Of a stretch of DNA of 64,000 nucleotides, positions 53,519-62,099 are shown piece after piece. The notes under the pieces were generated by a model. That model was not told the origin of the DNA and ran no database searches. It worked only from the letters and a program-made list of their open reading frames with translations. Each line of letters begins with the position of its first letter. Position 1 is the stretch's first letter. Source of the DNA: Archaeoglobaceae archaeon (GTDB lineage Archaea; Halobacteriota; Archaeoglobi; Archaeoglobales; Archaeoglobaceae); the NCBI GenBank assembly GCA_038734275.1, contig JAVYOO010000001.1, forward strand, positions 62,001-126,000, given 5' to 3'. The translations under genes and the position numbers were made by a program.

Positions 53519-54400
53519 TCATTTCGGTATAACTCTTAAAACTTTTGCCCTCTCGCTATGAATTGAATAACTCCCAGTAGAGGCGGGAATTAGGCATGAA
53601 TATCCTTTTTGCAGATCCGCAACCCCTTTTTCGCTTCTCAGCGTTGTGTAGCCCTCAAGGCATAACAAGAGGTTAAAGGTGTTTATTGTAAAATCCGCTC
53701 TTCCCGCAACCTCAATAACTTCTGCAGAGAAAAATTCTGTTTCAATTTTGCCCTTTTTACCCTTAATTTCGAAATCTTCAGTTTTGTTTAACCTAATAGC
53801 TTTCTTAGCCTTTTCTTCATTGAATTTGTAGCTTAGTTCTGAATTTGTCGAGATCTCGATGATTCTCGCATTCTCCGCAGAATGTAGCACTCCCGGGGGG
53901 ATCAAAAATGTGTCGTATGCTCCAGCGTTGAATTTGTTCAGTTTTTCAAGGATCAGCTTCTCATCGCTCAAGATCTCTTCGAATTTCTCCTGATCGAGGT
54001 CTTCTGAAAAGCCAATAAAAGCGGTTCCGCTCAGCATGATCCAGGCTTTTTGCTTCTCTTTTTCACTCTCTCCAAAGCTCTCTGCAACCTTCGCTGAAGG
54101 GTGAACGTGCAAATCAAGCTTTCCAGAAACGTCAAGGATCTTTAAGAGTATTGGAAAACTCGTATACTTTTCAGAAAGTTCACCAAGGATCTCCTTCTTT
54201 GCTTCAATGAACAATTCTGTAAGCTTCGCCGTCCCTCCTTTTAGAATTACTTGAGAGGGATTTGAGGGATGAGCAGAAAACTCCCAGGATTCGCCAATCC
54301 CCTTCTTTCTGAAGCCCTTAAGCAATGAGATCCATTCACCACCCCATGGTTTTTCTACAAGATTTTCTGTCGCCTGAAATATGAAGTTTGGAATTTCCAT
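53519..54400 (-). CDS. manA: Mannose-6-phosphate isomerase-like (class I type) cupin
   Basis: The 293-residue protein follows the short bacterial/archaeal ManA layout. The first cupin has KPWGGEWISLLK, ILLKILDVSGKLDLHVHP (zinc ligands LHVHP) and IPPGVLHSAEN with the third histidine and glutamate; a second small cupin lies at the end (DLQKGYSCLIPASTG). The enzyme would interconvert mannose-6-phosphate and fructose-6-phosphate for glycan synthesis. The long KFNEEKAKKAIRLNKTEDFE linker is usual. It is alone; the neighbour bpsA lies 42 bases upstream on the same strand. Confidence 0.88.
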   Translation of the reverse strand: MEIPNFIFQATENLVEKPWGGEWISLLKGFRKKGIGESWEFSAHPSNPSQVILKGGTAKLTELFIEAKKEILGELSEKYTSFPILLKILDVSGKLDLHVHPSAKVAESFGESEKEKQKAWIMLSGTAFIGFSEDLDQEKFEEILSDEKLILEKLNKFNAGAYDTFLIPPGVLHSAENARIIEISTNSELSYKFNEEKAKKAIRLNKTEDFEIKGKKGKIETEFFSAEVIEVAGRADFTINTFNLLLCLEGYTTLRSEKGVADLQKGYSCLIPASTGSYSIHSERAKVLRVIPK

Positions 54401-54442
54401 ATCTTGAGTATTCGTTCTAAATATATATTTTGCAGTGGATTC

Positions 54443-55456
54443 CTAATAAGGAGTTGCGAGGCTTTCGTCGTCTTTGTAAACGTGCTCGTCTATGATCATT
54501 TCACCCTCCACGAGCGGTTTTGGTTCACTTATGGCTTCAATTCTGAAAAGACTCGACGTATACCAGTCGTAGTCCGTTTTAACGCCCAGCTTCTTGAAAA
54601 TTGGAAGTTTCTCCTCAAACTGGGAGTAACTTTTCTCGGTTGCGGGATAAACGTTAAACCTTCTTTTTATGTCTGTAATCACAAAGCCCATTTCAAGGAT
54701 CATCTTCTCGATCTCAAACCATTTCTTTCTTGAGGCTTCAAGAGTTGTCAGGCCAAAGTAGGCGGAACTGCCAGCTCCCTTAAGAGTTGAGGCTCCCCTT
54801 GATAAGAATAGTTTTATTCCAGGAATGGTTTCAACTGGATCTGTTACAAAAACGTCAAACTTCTTTCTGAATTTATCAGGAAAAGCTTTTTGAACGTCGT
54901 AGATATGCGCTTCAACTTTTAATCCGAGTTCTTTGGCTACAGAATTTATGAAATTCACAAGTCTTTCGTCGATATCCACTACCACAACTCTTTTTGGCAA
55001 ATCCGTAAGCGCAATGGCAAGACTGAATAAGTCATCGTCTCCGACAACAAAAAAGGATCCGTAGATGTCTCCCCTTTCGTGAATAAATTCAATTCTTCTT
55101 ATGACTCCCTCCTCGCTTATAAACCCTTGATCAAATTTCTCCACTGCTGGTGGACGATTTTTGGTTATTTCCAGAAATTCGGAGAGTATTTTTCGAAAAA
55201 ACAGATCTATTTGGTATCCAGTCCCATCACAGGCTTTACATTTCGTATCCGAGGTTAAAAGATTTTTTGCAATATTCTTTCCTTTTTCCGTTAGTCTTAC
55301 CTTTCCATTTGTAATTCTCAGAATTTCTTGAGATCTCAGATTTTCAAAGGTTTCAAAAAACTCCGGCAAAGAAGCGTCTTGCTCGTCTATGAGCTTGTAA
55401 ATACTTATCTCTCCTTTCAAAAGGCTTTGGAGTATCTGATTTTCTATTCTATCCAT
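54443..55456 (-). CDS. bpsA: N4-bis(aminopropyl)spermidine synthase (branched polyamine)
   Basis: BpsA makes branched-chain polyamines that stabilise nucleic acids at high temperature. The N-terminal winged-helix-like part is followed by CKACDGTGY (near 72) and a Rossmann methyltransferase-like domain with the VVGDDDLFSLAIAL motif and VTDPVETIPGIKLFLSRG. The length of 337 fits the Thermococcus enzyme (about 350). It begins 3 bases after the speH stop, so decarboxylated SAM supply and use are encoded together. This pairing is a good marker of a thermophile. Confidence 0.94.
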   Translation of the reverse strand: MDRIENQILQSLLKGEISIYKLIDEQDASLPEFFETFENLRSQEILRITNGKVRLTEKGKNIAKNLLTSDTKCKACDGTGYQIDLFFRKILSEFLEITKNRPPAVEKFDQGFISEEGVIRRIEFIHERGDIYGSFFVVGDDDLFSLAIALTDLPKRVVVVDIDERLVNFINSVAKELGLKVEAHIYDVQKAFPDKFRKKFDVFVTDPVETIPGIKLFLSRGASTLKGAGSSAYFGLTTLEASRKKWFEIEKMILEMGFVITDIKRRFNVYPATEKSYSQFEEKLPIFKKLGVKTDYDWYTSSLFRIEAISEPKPLVEGEMIIDEHVYKDDESLATPY

Positions 55457-55459
55457 TTT

Positions 55460-55798
55460 CTAACCCCTATCAAGTATATAGTGTCTATACGATTTTGGTT
55501 TAAATTTCTCCAGAAAGAGTTTAAAAGCTTTTTCTGCGCGTGTGGCGTCGCCACATGTGAAAACGTCAAGATTAACAAGCTCGTATTCAGGCCAAGTGTG
55601 TATAGAAACGTGGCTTTCAGAGATCAAAACAATCCCAGTAACACCGTGGGGATTAAACTGCTTGTAAACACTACCCACTTTATTCAATCCAGCCTCCTCC
55701 ACCACCTCCTCCACTATCCCGCGAACAATTTCTTCCTTTGAGATAAGCTCTGGCCTCACTCCATAGAGTTCTGCTATAATATGCCTGCCTACTATCAT
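55460..55798 (-). CDS. speH: S-adenosylmethionine decarboxylase (pyruvoyl, SpeH type)
   Basis: The proenzyme self-cleaves at a Glu-Ser bond; here the site is E61-S62 in ISESHVSIHTWPEY, and C82 in FTCG is the second catalytic residue. It supplies decarboxylated SAM for bpsA downstream. I chose the ATG at 55798: it puts the pyruvoyl serine at position 62, as in known short SpeH proteins, and GGAGG lies 10 bases upstream. GTG 55807 and ATG 55804 are alternatives that leave the binding site too close. A different ATG with a stronger site lies just upstream, out of frame (see 55680-55814). Confidence 0.93.
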   Translation of the reverse strand: MIVGRHIIAELYGVRPELISKEEIVRGIVEEVVEEAGLNKVGSVYKQFNPHGVTGIVLISESHVSIHTWPEYELVNLDVFTCGDATRAEKAFKLFLEKFKPKSYRHYILDRG

Positions 55799-55814
55799 AG
55801 TCATCACCCTCCAT
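55680..55814 (-). other. Out-of-frame upstream start overlapping speH (possible uORF)
   Basis: GGAGGTG (55821-55827) stands six bases before an ATG at 55814, the best translation signal in this region. The frame gives 44 residues (MEGDDYDSRQ..., ending in seven glycines and WIE) and stops at 55680 inside speH. Its start codon overlaps the binding site of speH. It could be a regulatory uORF limiting SpeH synthesis, or the strong site might simply serve speH. A one-base error here would instead extend SpeH by a few residues. Confidence 0.3.
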
Positions 55815-55827
55815 CGAGCTCACCTCC

Positions 55828-56121
55828 TTTTCAAATTTTGATTTCAAGGTATTTTCAGGCTTTTTTTCGAATATTGAATTTTACGCACAGGATTCGTTAA
55901 GTTTACACAATCCTAACTAAGAAGGATTTGAGTTCGCTTGACTTTTAAATTTTTCGCTAAATTCAAACTGAATTTTAATCCCCAAACCTGACATTAACTG
56001 GCGTCTATTGTTCAGAATTGGAGATTTCAGGCACATTTTTATATCTTAAGGCAAAATCCAAAAATTTCACTCCTTTTTCGGCTTAAAAGCGAAAAAATTA
56101 GTATTTTTTGTTAAGATAAAT
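55828..56121. other. AT-rich gap between speH and proS
   Basis: No gene is seen. It should hold the leftward promoter of bpsA-speH; the TATA-like candidates are not sharp. AAAAAGTGAGTTT-like and TTATATCTTAAGG stretches near 56040 are AT-rich. No stable hairpin stands out. Confidence 0.4.
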
Positions 56122-57543
56122 TTAGTAACTTCTTGCAGAAACAGCTAAGGAAGCGTTACCACCGCAAACGATACACTTCCCCTCCTTACTTAAATTTAGG
56201 AAGTCAGGAATTTCTTCTAACCAACCAAGAAGCTTTCCACCATGCTTCTCTATTTCTTCACCGCAATCTTTGCTTTTACATAGATACATAATTGACACGA
56301 AATTTTTAACAACTTCCGAAAGCTCAGAAAGATTTTCTATGAACTTCAATTTCGATAAAATAGACTCAACTGCTTTTTTTCTAAGTCTGTGTCTTAGATC
56401 TTCTGCCCATTGCCTGATCTTATGCTCATTGATTTCTTCAATCGGAATGCTGAATTTTCTCCTTTCATCTCTGAACGAAACCACAATTTCCCTTCTTTCC
56501 GCTTCTTTTGGACCAATTTCGAAGCGTATTGGGACTCCCTTAAGCTCCCACTTGTAGTATTTTGCTCCCGGTCTATCTTCTCCTTTGTCAAAAACAAATC
56601 TGAATCCTTTTATCTTTTCTATTACCTCTTCAGAGAATTTTAGAACTGCTCCCTCTTTCCCCTTGTAAAGTATTGGAATCACAACGATCTGAATAGGGGC
56701 GACTTCGAAGGGCAAAACCAGGCCAAGATCATCACCGTGAATGCTGATCAGCGAAGCTATACATCTTTCTGAGATCCCGTAGCAAGTCTGGTGAACGAAG
56801 TAGTGATTGCCGTCAACCGCTTCATAGGTTATTTCAAAGGTTCTTGCAAAGTTGTCTCCAAGATGATGAACCGTGCCGATCTGCAAGCTCCTCCCGTCTG
56901 GCATTACTGTGTCGAAGGCGATCGTATAAACTGCCCCGGGAAACTTGTCCCAGTCTGGTCTGCGGATCACCATGTATGGAATTGCAAGGAAATCGTAGAA
57001 TTCTTTGTAGTAGCCTATAGCCTTTTTAACCTGTTCTTCCGCTTCTTCGTAGTTTTTATGTGCAGTATGGGCTTCCTTAAACGATGTAATCTCTCGGAGT
57101 CTTATAAGTGGTCTTGTATGCTTCGTTTCATATCTGAAGGTATTTACGATCTGATAAACCCTTAATGGCAGATCTGCGTGATTTCTGATCCATAACTTGA
57201 ACATCGGATACATCGCGGTCTCACTCGTTGGGCGTAAGGCAAGTTTAATGTCGAGTGGAGAACTCCCACCGTGTGTGACCCAGTAAACTTCGTCTTCAAA
57301 ACCCTTTATATGTTCCCCTTCTTTTCCAAGTTCTGTTTCGGGGATCAAAGTGGGAAAGTAGACCTCGCTGTGCTCCCTGTCCATGATCTCCCTTAGCTTT
57401 CCGTAAACAAGCTGTCTTAGCTTGAAACCAAATGGGAACCAGACGTAGAGTCCTTTAACTGGATACCTTATATCCATAATTTCTGCGGTCTGAATGATCT
57501 CGTGGAACCATTCTGAGAAGTTTTCCTTGCTTGGCAAGCTCAT
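56122..57543 (-). CDS. proS: Prolyl-tRNA synthetase (archaeal/eukaryotic type)
   Basis: This class II synthetase has motif 1 and 2 regions (GFKLRQLVYGKLREIMDREH; RYETKHTRPLIRLREITSFKEAHTAH) with the family-specific PTSETAMYPMFKLW and TVHHLGDNF, then the anticodon-binding domain (PIQIVVIPILYKGKEGAVLK) and a C-terminal zinc-like domain with CKSKDCGEEI and CIVCGG, ending in Tyr (SARSY) as in archaeal ProRS. The length of 473 is normal. It is transcribed alone, divergent to the PUA protein gene. Confidence 0.97.
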   Translation of the reverse strand: MSLPSKENFSEWFHEIIQTAEIMDIRYPVKGLYVWFPFGFKLRQLVYGKLREIMDREHSEVYFPTLIPETELGKEGEHIKGFEDEVYWVTHGGSSPLDIKLALRPTSETAMYPMFKLWIRNHADLPLRVYQIVNTFRYETKHTRPLIRLREITSFKEAHTAHKNYEEAEEQVKKAIGYYKEFYDFLAIPYMVIRRPDWDKFPGAVYTIAFDTVMPDGRSLQIGTVHHLGDNFARTFEITYEAVDGNHYFVHQTCYGISERCIASLISIHGDDLGLVLPFEVAPIQIVVIPILYKGKEGAVLKFSEEVIEKIKGFRFVFDKGEDRPGAKYYKWELKGVPIRFEIGPKEAERREIVVSFRDERRKFSIPIEEINEHKIRQWAEDLRHRLRKKAVESILSKLKFIENLSELSEVVKNFVSIMYLCKSKDCGEEIEKHGGKLLGWLEEIPDFLNLSKEGKCIVCGGNASLAVSARSY

Positions 57544-57621
57544 CGGGTTAAGTTTGTCTGCGTTATTTATTTTTTATCGAAAGTTTTCGTAAGCTTTAAA
57601 AGTTCCCGGAATAGGGAGTAT

Positions 57622-58092
57622 GTGCACAGAAGAAGGCTGAGAAAAAAGGAAGCAAAGGAGATAGCCAGAGAGGTTTTTGAAAGGTCGGGTGTAAGCGTTG
57701 AAGGAGATATGGATTTACTTGAATTTGGCGAAGTCAATCTGATTCTCGTTAACAATGAGCCTTTGCTAATCGAATATCACGGAAAACACTATGTGTCAGT
57801 TTACGGAGCAATAAAGCTCAAACCCGAGAAATACAGGATTACTGTAGACTCGGGAGCTTTGGAGTTTATAATGAACGGCGCAGATGTCATGAAACCGGGC
57901 ATTGTGTTTGCGGACAGCAGAATAAAAGAGGGGGATTTCGTCTATGTTACTGTTGAAGGAAAAGAAAGTCCAATTGCGGTAGGCATAGCACTTTGCAACG
58001 CTGAGGAAATGAAAGGCAAGGGGAAGGCTGTTAAAAATCTGCACCACTTAAAGGACAGACTTTGGAATTATATGCTGGAAAACAAAAAGTAA
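57622..58092 (+). CDS. PUA-domain RNA-binding protein
   Basis: The 156-residue protein has an N-terminal pre-PUA-like domain (RLRKKEAKEIAREVFERSGV) and a C-terminal PUA domain (ITVDSGALEFIMNGADVMKPGIVFADSRIKEGDFVYVTVEG) as in the archaeal MCT-1-like family. Such proteins bind tRNA or ribosomes; the archaeal role is unclear. The start is GTG at 57622; a GGGAG sequence lies before it. The ATG at 57620 is out of frame. The gene stands between divergent proS and the convergent second cdh pair. Confidence 0.88.
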   Translation: MHRRRLRKKEAKEIAREVFERSGVSVEGDMDLLEFGEVNLILVNNEPLLIEYHGKHYVSVYGAIKLKPEKYRITVDSGALEFIMNGADVMKPGIVFADSRIKEGDFVYVTVEGKESPIAVGIALCNAEEMKGKGKAVKNLHHLKDRLWNYMLENKK

Positions 58093-58113
58093 ATTTTATA
58101 AAAAATTTTAGAA

Positions 58114-58650
58114 TTATATTCTGCTCAAGATCTCTTCAAGCATCGCATAGTGCATTTCCTTGTCTTTCGTCAGATTTGTAAAGCTGAACTTCGCATGCGG
58201 ATGATAGAATTCGTCGATCGCAATTGTTGTTATGCTCGAAAAATGCTTAAGCGCTGAGAGCATTCTCGAAAGGTAATAAGGCAGGAAGCCCAAGAACAAA
58301 ACGACGTCAAAGTTTTTGCCATTCGGTTTAAACTCCTCGTCGAGCAAGAACTGAGTTATTTGGTGCAGGGTGTATGTTTTGAACAAAGGTTTCACACCTT
58401 TTTCGATCAACGGTTTGCTTGAACCGCCGGTTGCAATCACGGGAATTCCCTTTTCGTAGAATTTAACCGCGATTTCAACGAGCTTTGGCTCTTTAAGCAA
58501 AGCCCCGCCAGTTACGAGCACTGGATTCTTAGCCTTCTTTATGAGGTTTGCAACGACTACTGGCTTAACTGCGGTTGCGTCTCTTGAAACCTGCACATCA
58601 GCGACGTTGTAGCGCTTTGCAATCGGGAACTTCTCTTCCTTGCTTATCAT
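58114..58650 (-). CDS. cdhB: ACDS complex epsilon subunit, copy 2
   Basis: This is a second CdhB. It has KNPVLVTGGALLKEPKL and GIPVIATGGSSKPLIEKG, and FNGKNFDVVLFLG-type strands parallel to the first copy at 11317-11838. I chose the ATG at 58650 (MISKEEKFPIAKRY), giving 178 residues; GGAGGTGAGAGA lies just before it. It is 4 bases downstream of cdhA copy 2 and belongs to the same transcript. Having two alpha-epsilon pairs is known from A. fulgidus. Confidence 0.95.
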   Translation of the reverse strand: MISKEEKFPIAKRYNVADVQVSRDATAVKPVVVANLIKKAKNPVLVTGGALLKEPKLVEIAVKFYEKGIPVIATGGSSKPLIEKGVKPLFKTYTLHQITQFLLDEEFKPNGKNFDVVLFLGFLPYYLSRMLSALKHFSSITTIAIDEFYHPHAKFSFTNLTKDKEMHYAMLEEILSRI

Positions 58651-58654
58651 TCTC

Positions 58655-61036
58655 TCACCTCCTGTATTTTGCAAACACATCCTCGACTATCGTTGGATTG
58701 AAGCTTGCATCGTAGCCTCGCAACGGTCCTTCAACGATCTTCTTTTTATCCCAGTCTATCTTCCAGCCGTGCTGTTCCTCGAGCACCTTTAGAAGTTCTT
58801 CTCGCATCTTCAAAGGCAGATCTGCCTCACTTCTAACATAGATGTGCCAATCATCAGGCAAATCGCCCATGTATTTCTTGCTGAGCTCAATGTAATGCGT
58901 TAACTTAATCTGCCTACCCATCGAAGTATCGTTGGGGCGGATGCAAAGCCTTGCAAGCTGGACTATTGCCTCCTCTTTGGTTTCAACTGCTACAAGCAGA
59001 GAATCCGGTGCGGGTTCTATGAATGTCTTTTTCCCACTCTTAATATCGTAAACCCACCACTTATCGTTTTTCCAAGGCTTCCCTATGTAGGCTCTGCGAT
59101 ATTTCGTGCCATGTGGTCCAACCACCACTGGAACACCAAGGCGGTTGAATCCAGTTGCAATGCTCGCAGCCTTATGGCTATATGGCCCCCAGCTGAAGCC
59201 AACCGCACCGACGCGATTGAGAATGTAGTCCGCAATCTCAGCGTAGTTACCACGCAAAGGTCTCATTGCGAAGATGTTCGCAATCTTTATCGCCGCTCCC
59301 GCAATATGTGCATTGCTCACGCAACTGCCTACGTTTACTATGCAACCCGCGTCAAAGTTTCCGGGATACTTTTCATAGAGCGTTTTTCCTTCTTCGTCCT
59401 TTATCATCCCTATGTCCATCGCATGGCAACCAGAAGTTACGACGATGTATTTTCTCTTCAGGAACTCCTCAAGAATTTCAACAATGGACTTCATCTCATC
59501 GGGGAAGTTTATGCACCCAACCGCTGCGATTACGCCGGGAATTTGCCCAAAAACGATTGGCTGTCCAACCTTGCGAATCTCAGTGTCTTGAATTGGCCCT
59601 CTGCCAACCCTTGTCTTTCCAGTTTTCGCATAGAGCTTTTCGAAGTTGCTCCTCATTATCACGTTAACGATCTTTATTTGCTTTGGACAGCTTTGTTCGC
59701 ATTTACCGCAGGCTAAGCATTGCTCCTCGAGAATTGCAAGTTTGCTCAAATCACCAGTTTTCTGCGCCTGAGCCATACCGATGTCGATTCGTAGATTGTG
59801 CGGGCACGTGAAAACGCAACTCATGCACTGCGTGCACTTCGCGATCTCAGCTTTTAATTCATCGTCGCTTGCAAAGAACTTGTATTTTCTGTCCTTATTT
59901 CTCTTGAAAATCTCTTCAGCAACCTTAGGAGCGACTTCTCCAACCTTTTCAGGCACTGGTAGAAAAACTCCTTTCAGCTTTCCGCTCACAAGCACTTCAA
60001 CTATATCTTCGACTTTCCAATCGCTCACATCAGGTAATCCGCGAACTGCAGCGTCGCTTGTTGCGATCAGCGGAATTCCCATTTTGCTACATGCATCAAC
60101 CAAATCCGCCCTTATGCATTGCTCGTCGCTAACAACAACGTCTGGCAATCCCGCTCTTATGACGCGGAGTTGATAGCTAATAGGGCCAAAGATCTTTGCC
60201 TTGCTTCTATACCTTGTCATGTCGTGTGCGGTGCAACAAAGCCCCGCAACTTCAAACTCATCAATTCTTCCAGATCTCTCGAGATAGTCGATGATTGGGC
60301 GGGAATACATTACGTTGTGCCCAACAACGCAGATCACAGGCTTTTTTGTGTCAACTATTCCAAAGCCCGTTGGAACTAAATCAGTGTCCGGCTTCGCCTT
60401 TGGGAAACCAAATGCAACAATTTGCGCAATGTCCGCAACTTCCATGCCAACGTGGTCTGCCATGCTTACATGCATCGCCTTGCTTTCGTAATCCACAAAG
60501 CTCTCCTCATTGCCAATGTGCGTCGAATGTAAAACCTTGACTATCTCCTTTTCAGCCCATTCAAGTGCTTTTCTCAGATCTCCAAGAGTTTTCGGTTTTA
60601 TTCCTACGACGGTTCTTATCAAAGGAGCTTCAACGTTCACATCTCCACCAAGATCAATTGGTAAGTCTTCGCCAAACTCTTCGATGAGATGGTCAACAAG
60701 ATGCCTTGCATGTGCGGTGTGAGCAGAAGCGCCAATGCAACAGGCGATCGTTACAAGCCTCGCTTTCGCAGTTCTTAAATCAATTCCGCAGGCACCTTTT
60801 TTGTTGAATGAAAGATCGCAAGGTCCCATGGTGCAGAGATTGCAGAAATCCTGCATAGGAGCGTAGAATGGTTCGTAGCGTTCAAGCAACTTGTGATCCC
60901 ATTTTCTAAGCTCTATAATCCCCGGTTTAGGTGTTGGTCCTAAAGTTTCCCATTCCTCCTCTTCTTCCGCTATTTCACCTATTTTTATAACTACATTCTT
61001 GAGTTCGTCTACAAAAATCCCTTTTTTCATTAACAT
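58655..61036 (-). CDS. cdhA: CO dehydrogenase/acetyl-CoA synthase alpha subunit, copy 2
   Basis: The 793-residue protein has the same domains as copy 1: the N-terminal cysteines (APMQDFCNLCTMGPCDL), two ferredoxin motifs (CTQCMSCVFTCP and CLACGKCEQSCP), then C-cluster segments [16 protein letters not shown] and GAVGFSWGPY. In copy 1 this last stretch reads [10 protein letters not shown], so one cysteine there is replaced by valine here; the two enzymes may not be equivalent. No beta, gamma or delta subunit genes are in the window. The promoter carries a perfect palindrome (61087-61098). Confidence 0.97.
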   Translation of the reverse strand: MLMKKGIFVDELKNVVIKIGEIAEEEEEWETLGPTPKPGIIELRKWDHKLLERYEPFYAPMQDFCNLCTMGPCDLSFNKKGACGIDLRTAKARLVTIACCIGASAHTAHARHLVDHLIEEFGEDLPIDLGGDVNVEAPLIRTVVGIKPKTLGDLRKALEWAEKEIVKVLHSTHIGNEESFVDYESKAMHVSMADHVGMEVADIAQIVAFGFPKAKPDTDLVPTGFGIVDTKKPVICVVGHNVMYSRPIIDYLERSGRIDEFEVAGLCCTAHDMTRYRSKAKIFGPISYQLRVIRAGLPDVVVSDEQCIRADLVDACSKMGIPLIATSDAAVRGLPDVSDWKVEDIVEVLVSGKLKGVFLPVPEKVGEVAPKVAEEIFKRNKDRKYKFFASDDELKAEIAKCTQCMSCVFTCPHNLRIDIGMAQAQKTGDLSKLAILEEQCLACGKCEQSCPKQIKIVNVIMRSNFEKLYAKTGKTRVGRGPIQDTEIRKVGQPIVFGQIPGVIAAVGCINFPDEMKSIVEILEEFLKRKYIVVTSGCHAMDIGMIKDEEGKTLYEKYPGNFDAGCIVNVGSCVSNAHIAGAAIKIANIFAMRPLRGNYAEIADYILNRVGAVGFSWGPYSHKAASIATGFNRLGVPVVVGPHGTKYRRAYIGKPWKNDKWWVYDIKSGKKTFIEPAPDSLLVAVETKEEAIVQLARLCIRPNDTSMGRQIKLTHYIELSKKYMGDLPDDWHIYVRSEADLPLKMREELLKVLEEQHGWKIDWDKKKIVEGPLRGYDASFNPTIVEDVFAKYRR

Positions 61037-61076
61037 TTTCTCACCTCAATTTATTCAATTTAAAATTAGTATGCAC

Positions 61077-61098
61077 TATTTTATATACCCAGCTGGGT
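61077..61098 (-). promoter_or_regulatory. Promoter of cdhA copy 2 with a perfect 12-bp palindrome
   Basis: Read on the minus strand, ACCCAGCTGGGT (61087-61098) runs directly into the TATA box TATATAAAA (61079-61086 region). The palindrome covers the place of the B-recognition element, so a bound regulator would interfere with TFB or help recruit it. The start ATG is at 61036, with GAGGTGAG before it. Copy 1 has no such palindrome, so the two cdh operons are probably regulated differently. Confidence 0.5.
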
Positions 61099-61206
61099 TT
61101 TTACTATATTAAAAAATTAATGATTCGTGTTACTTAGTATTATTATTTTGCCTTTCTTCTTCTCGGGTGGAATAAGATTTAAATCTTCAAAACCTATATT
61201 GAACTC

Positions 61207-61440
61207 ATGGCTCTTGGATTCGTGCTGATAAAAATCGCCCCGGGGAAGGAGAGAAAGGTCTACGACAGGATTGCGAGCATAAAGGAAGTCGAGGAGCTAT
61301 ATCCACTATTTGGAGAATACGATCTCATTGCGAAGATCGTAGTTAGGGATTTTGAAGAACTGAGCGATATAGTCGTTAACAAGATAAGGGCTATTGAAGG
61401 AGTTTTAGAGACAAAAACTCTAACGGGGGCAAAGTTCTGA
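61207..61440 (+). CDS. Stand-alone Lrp/AsnC ligand-binding (RAM) domain protein
   Basis: The 77-residue protein is one RAM (ACT-like) domain without the DNA-binding part: ALGFVLIKIAPGKERKVYDR, LYPLFGEYDLIAKIVV and VLETKTLTG match the ligand-binding half of Lrp. Stand-alone RAM proteins bind amino acids and can pair with full-length Lrp proteins. It overlaps the ACT-domain gene downstream by one base, so a joint amino-acid sensing role is likely. It is divergent to cdhA copy 2, and the shared gap holds both promoters. Confidence 0.9.
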   Translation: MALGFVLIKIAPGKERKVYDRIASIKEVEELYPLFGEYDLIAKIVVRDFEELSDIVVNKIRAIEGVLETKTLTGAKF

Positions 61441-62099
61441 TGTTGCGCGGGCTAAGAATCGTTGCAGAGAACAAGATCGGAGTCTTAAGGGATCTAACCA
61501 AGATCATAGCAGATGAAGGCGGAAATGTTCAGTATGCCCAAAGCTTTCCTTTGCGTTTTGGAGAGCACAAGGGAAAGGCTTTGATCTACTTCGAGATCGA
61601 AGGTGGAAACTTTGAAAAAATGGTTGAAAAGATCAGGGAGCTCGAATACATACTCGAGCTTGAAGAAGAGAAGCCATTCGAGCAAGTGTATGGCAAGAGA
61701 GTGATCATTCTTGGTGGTGGAGCTCTTGTTTCGCAAGTCGCAATAGGGGCGATAAGCGAGGCAGACAGGCATAATCTTCGTGGTGAAAGAATAAGCGTTG
61801 ATACAATGCCAATTGTCGGCGAAGAAGAGATTGCTGAAGCTGTAAAGGCAGTTTCAAGACTTCACAGAGCAGAAGTTCTTGTGCTTGCTGGCGGTCTCAT
61901 GGGTGGGAAGATTGCAGAGGAAGTTAAAAAACTGAGGAAGAGCGGGATTAGAGTTATCTCGCTCAGCATGTTTGGAAGTGTGCCGGAAGTTAGCGATCTT
62001 GTTATCAGCGATCCAGTAATGGCGGGAACTTTGGCAGTTATGCATATAAGTGAGAGAGCGAAATTCGATATCGATCGAGTGAGGGGGAGGAGGGTTTAA
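61440..62099 (+). CDS. ACT-domain protein with DUF5612
   Basis: The N-terminal ACT domain (RIVAENKIGVLRDLTKIIADEGGNVQYAQ) is followed by a Rossmann-like part: RVIILGGGALVSQVAIGAI, LVLAGGLMGGKIAEEV and VISLSMFGSVPEVSDLVISDPVMAGTLAVM. It fits the archaeal DUF5612 family, whose function is unknown; the second half looks like a phosphate- or nucleotide-binding regulator. It is coupled to the RAM gene. The 3' end overlaps the convergent AAA ATPase gene by four bases. Confidence 0.85.
   Translation: MLRGLRIVAENKIGVLRDLTKIIADEGGNVQYAQSFPLRFGEHKGKALIYFEIEGGNFEKMVEKIRELEYILELEEEKPFEQVYGKRVIILGGGALVSQVAIGAISEADRHNLRGERISVDTMPIVGEEEIAEAVKAVSRLHRAEVLVLAGGLMGGKIAEEVKKLRKSGIRVISLSMFGSVPEVSDLVISDPVMAGTLAVMHISERAKFDIDRVRGRRV

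Noticed and set aside
55459-55807. GTG 55807 as speH start
   Set aside because: The GGAGG site would be only one or two bases away; ATG 55798 puts the pyruvoyl serine at the usual position.
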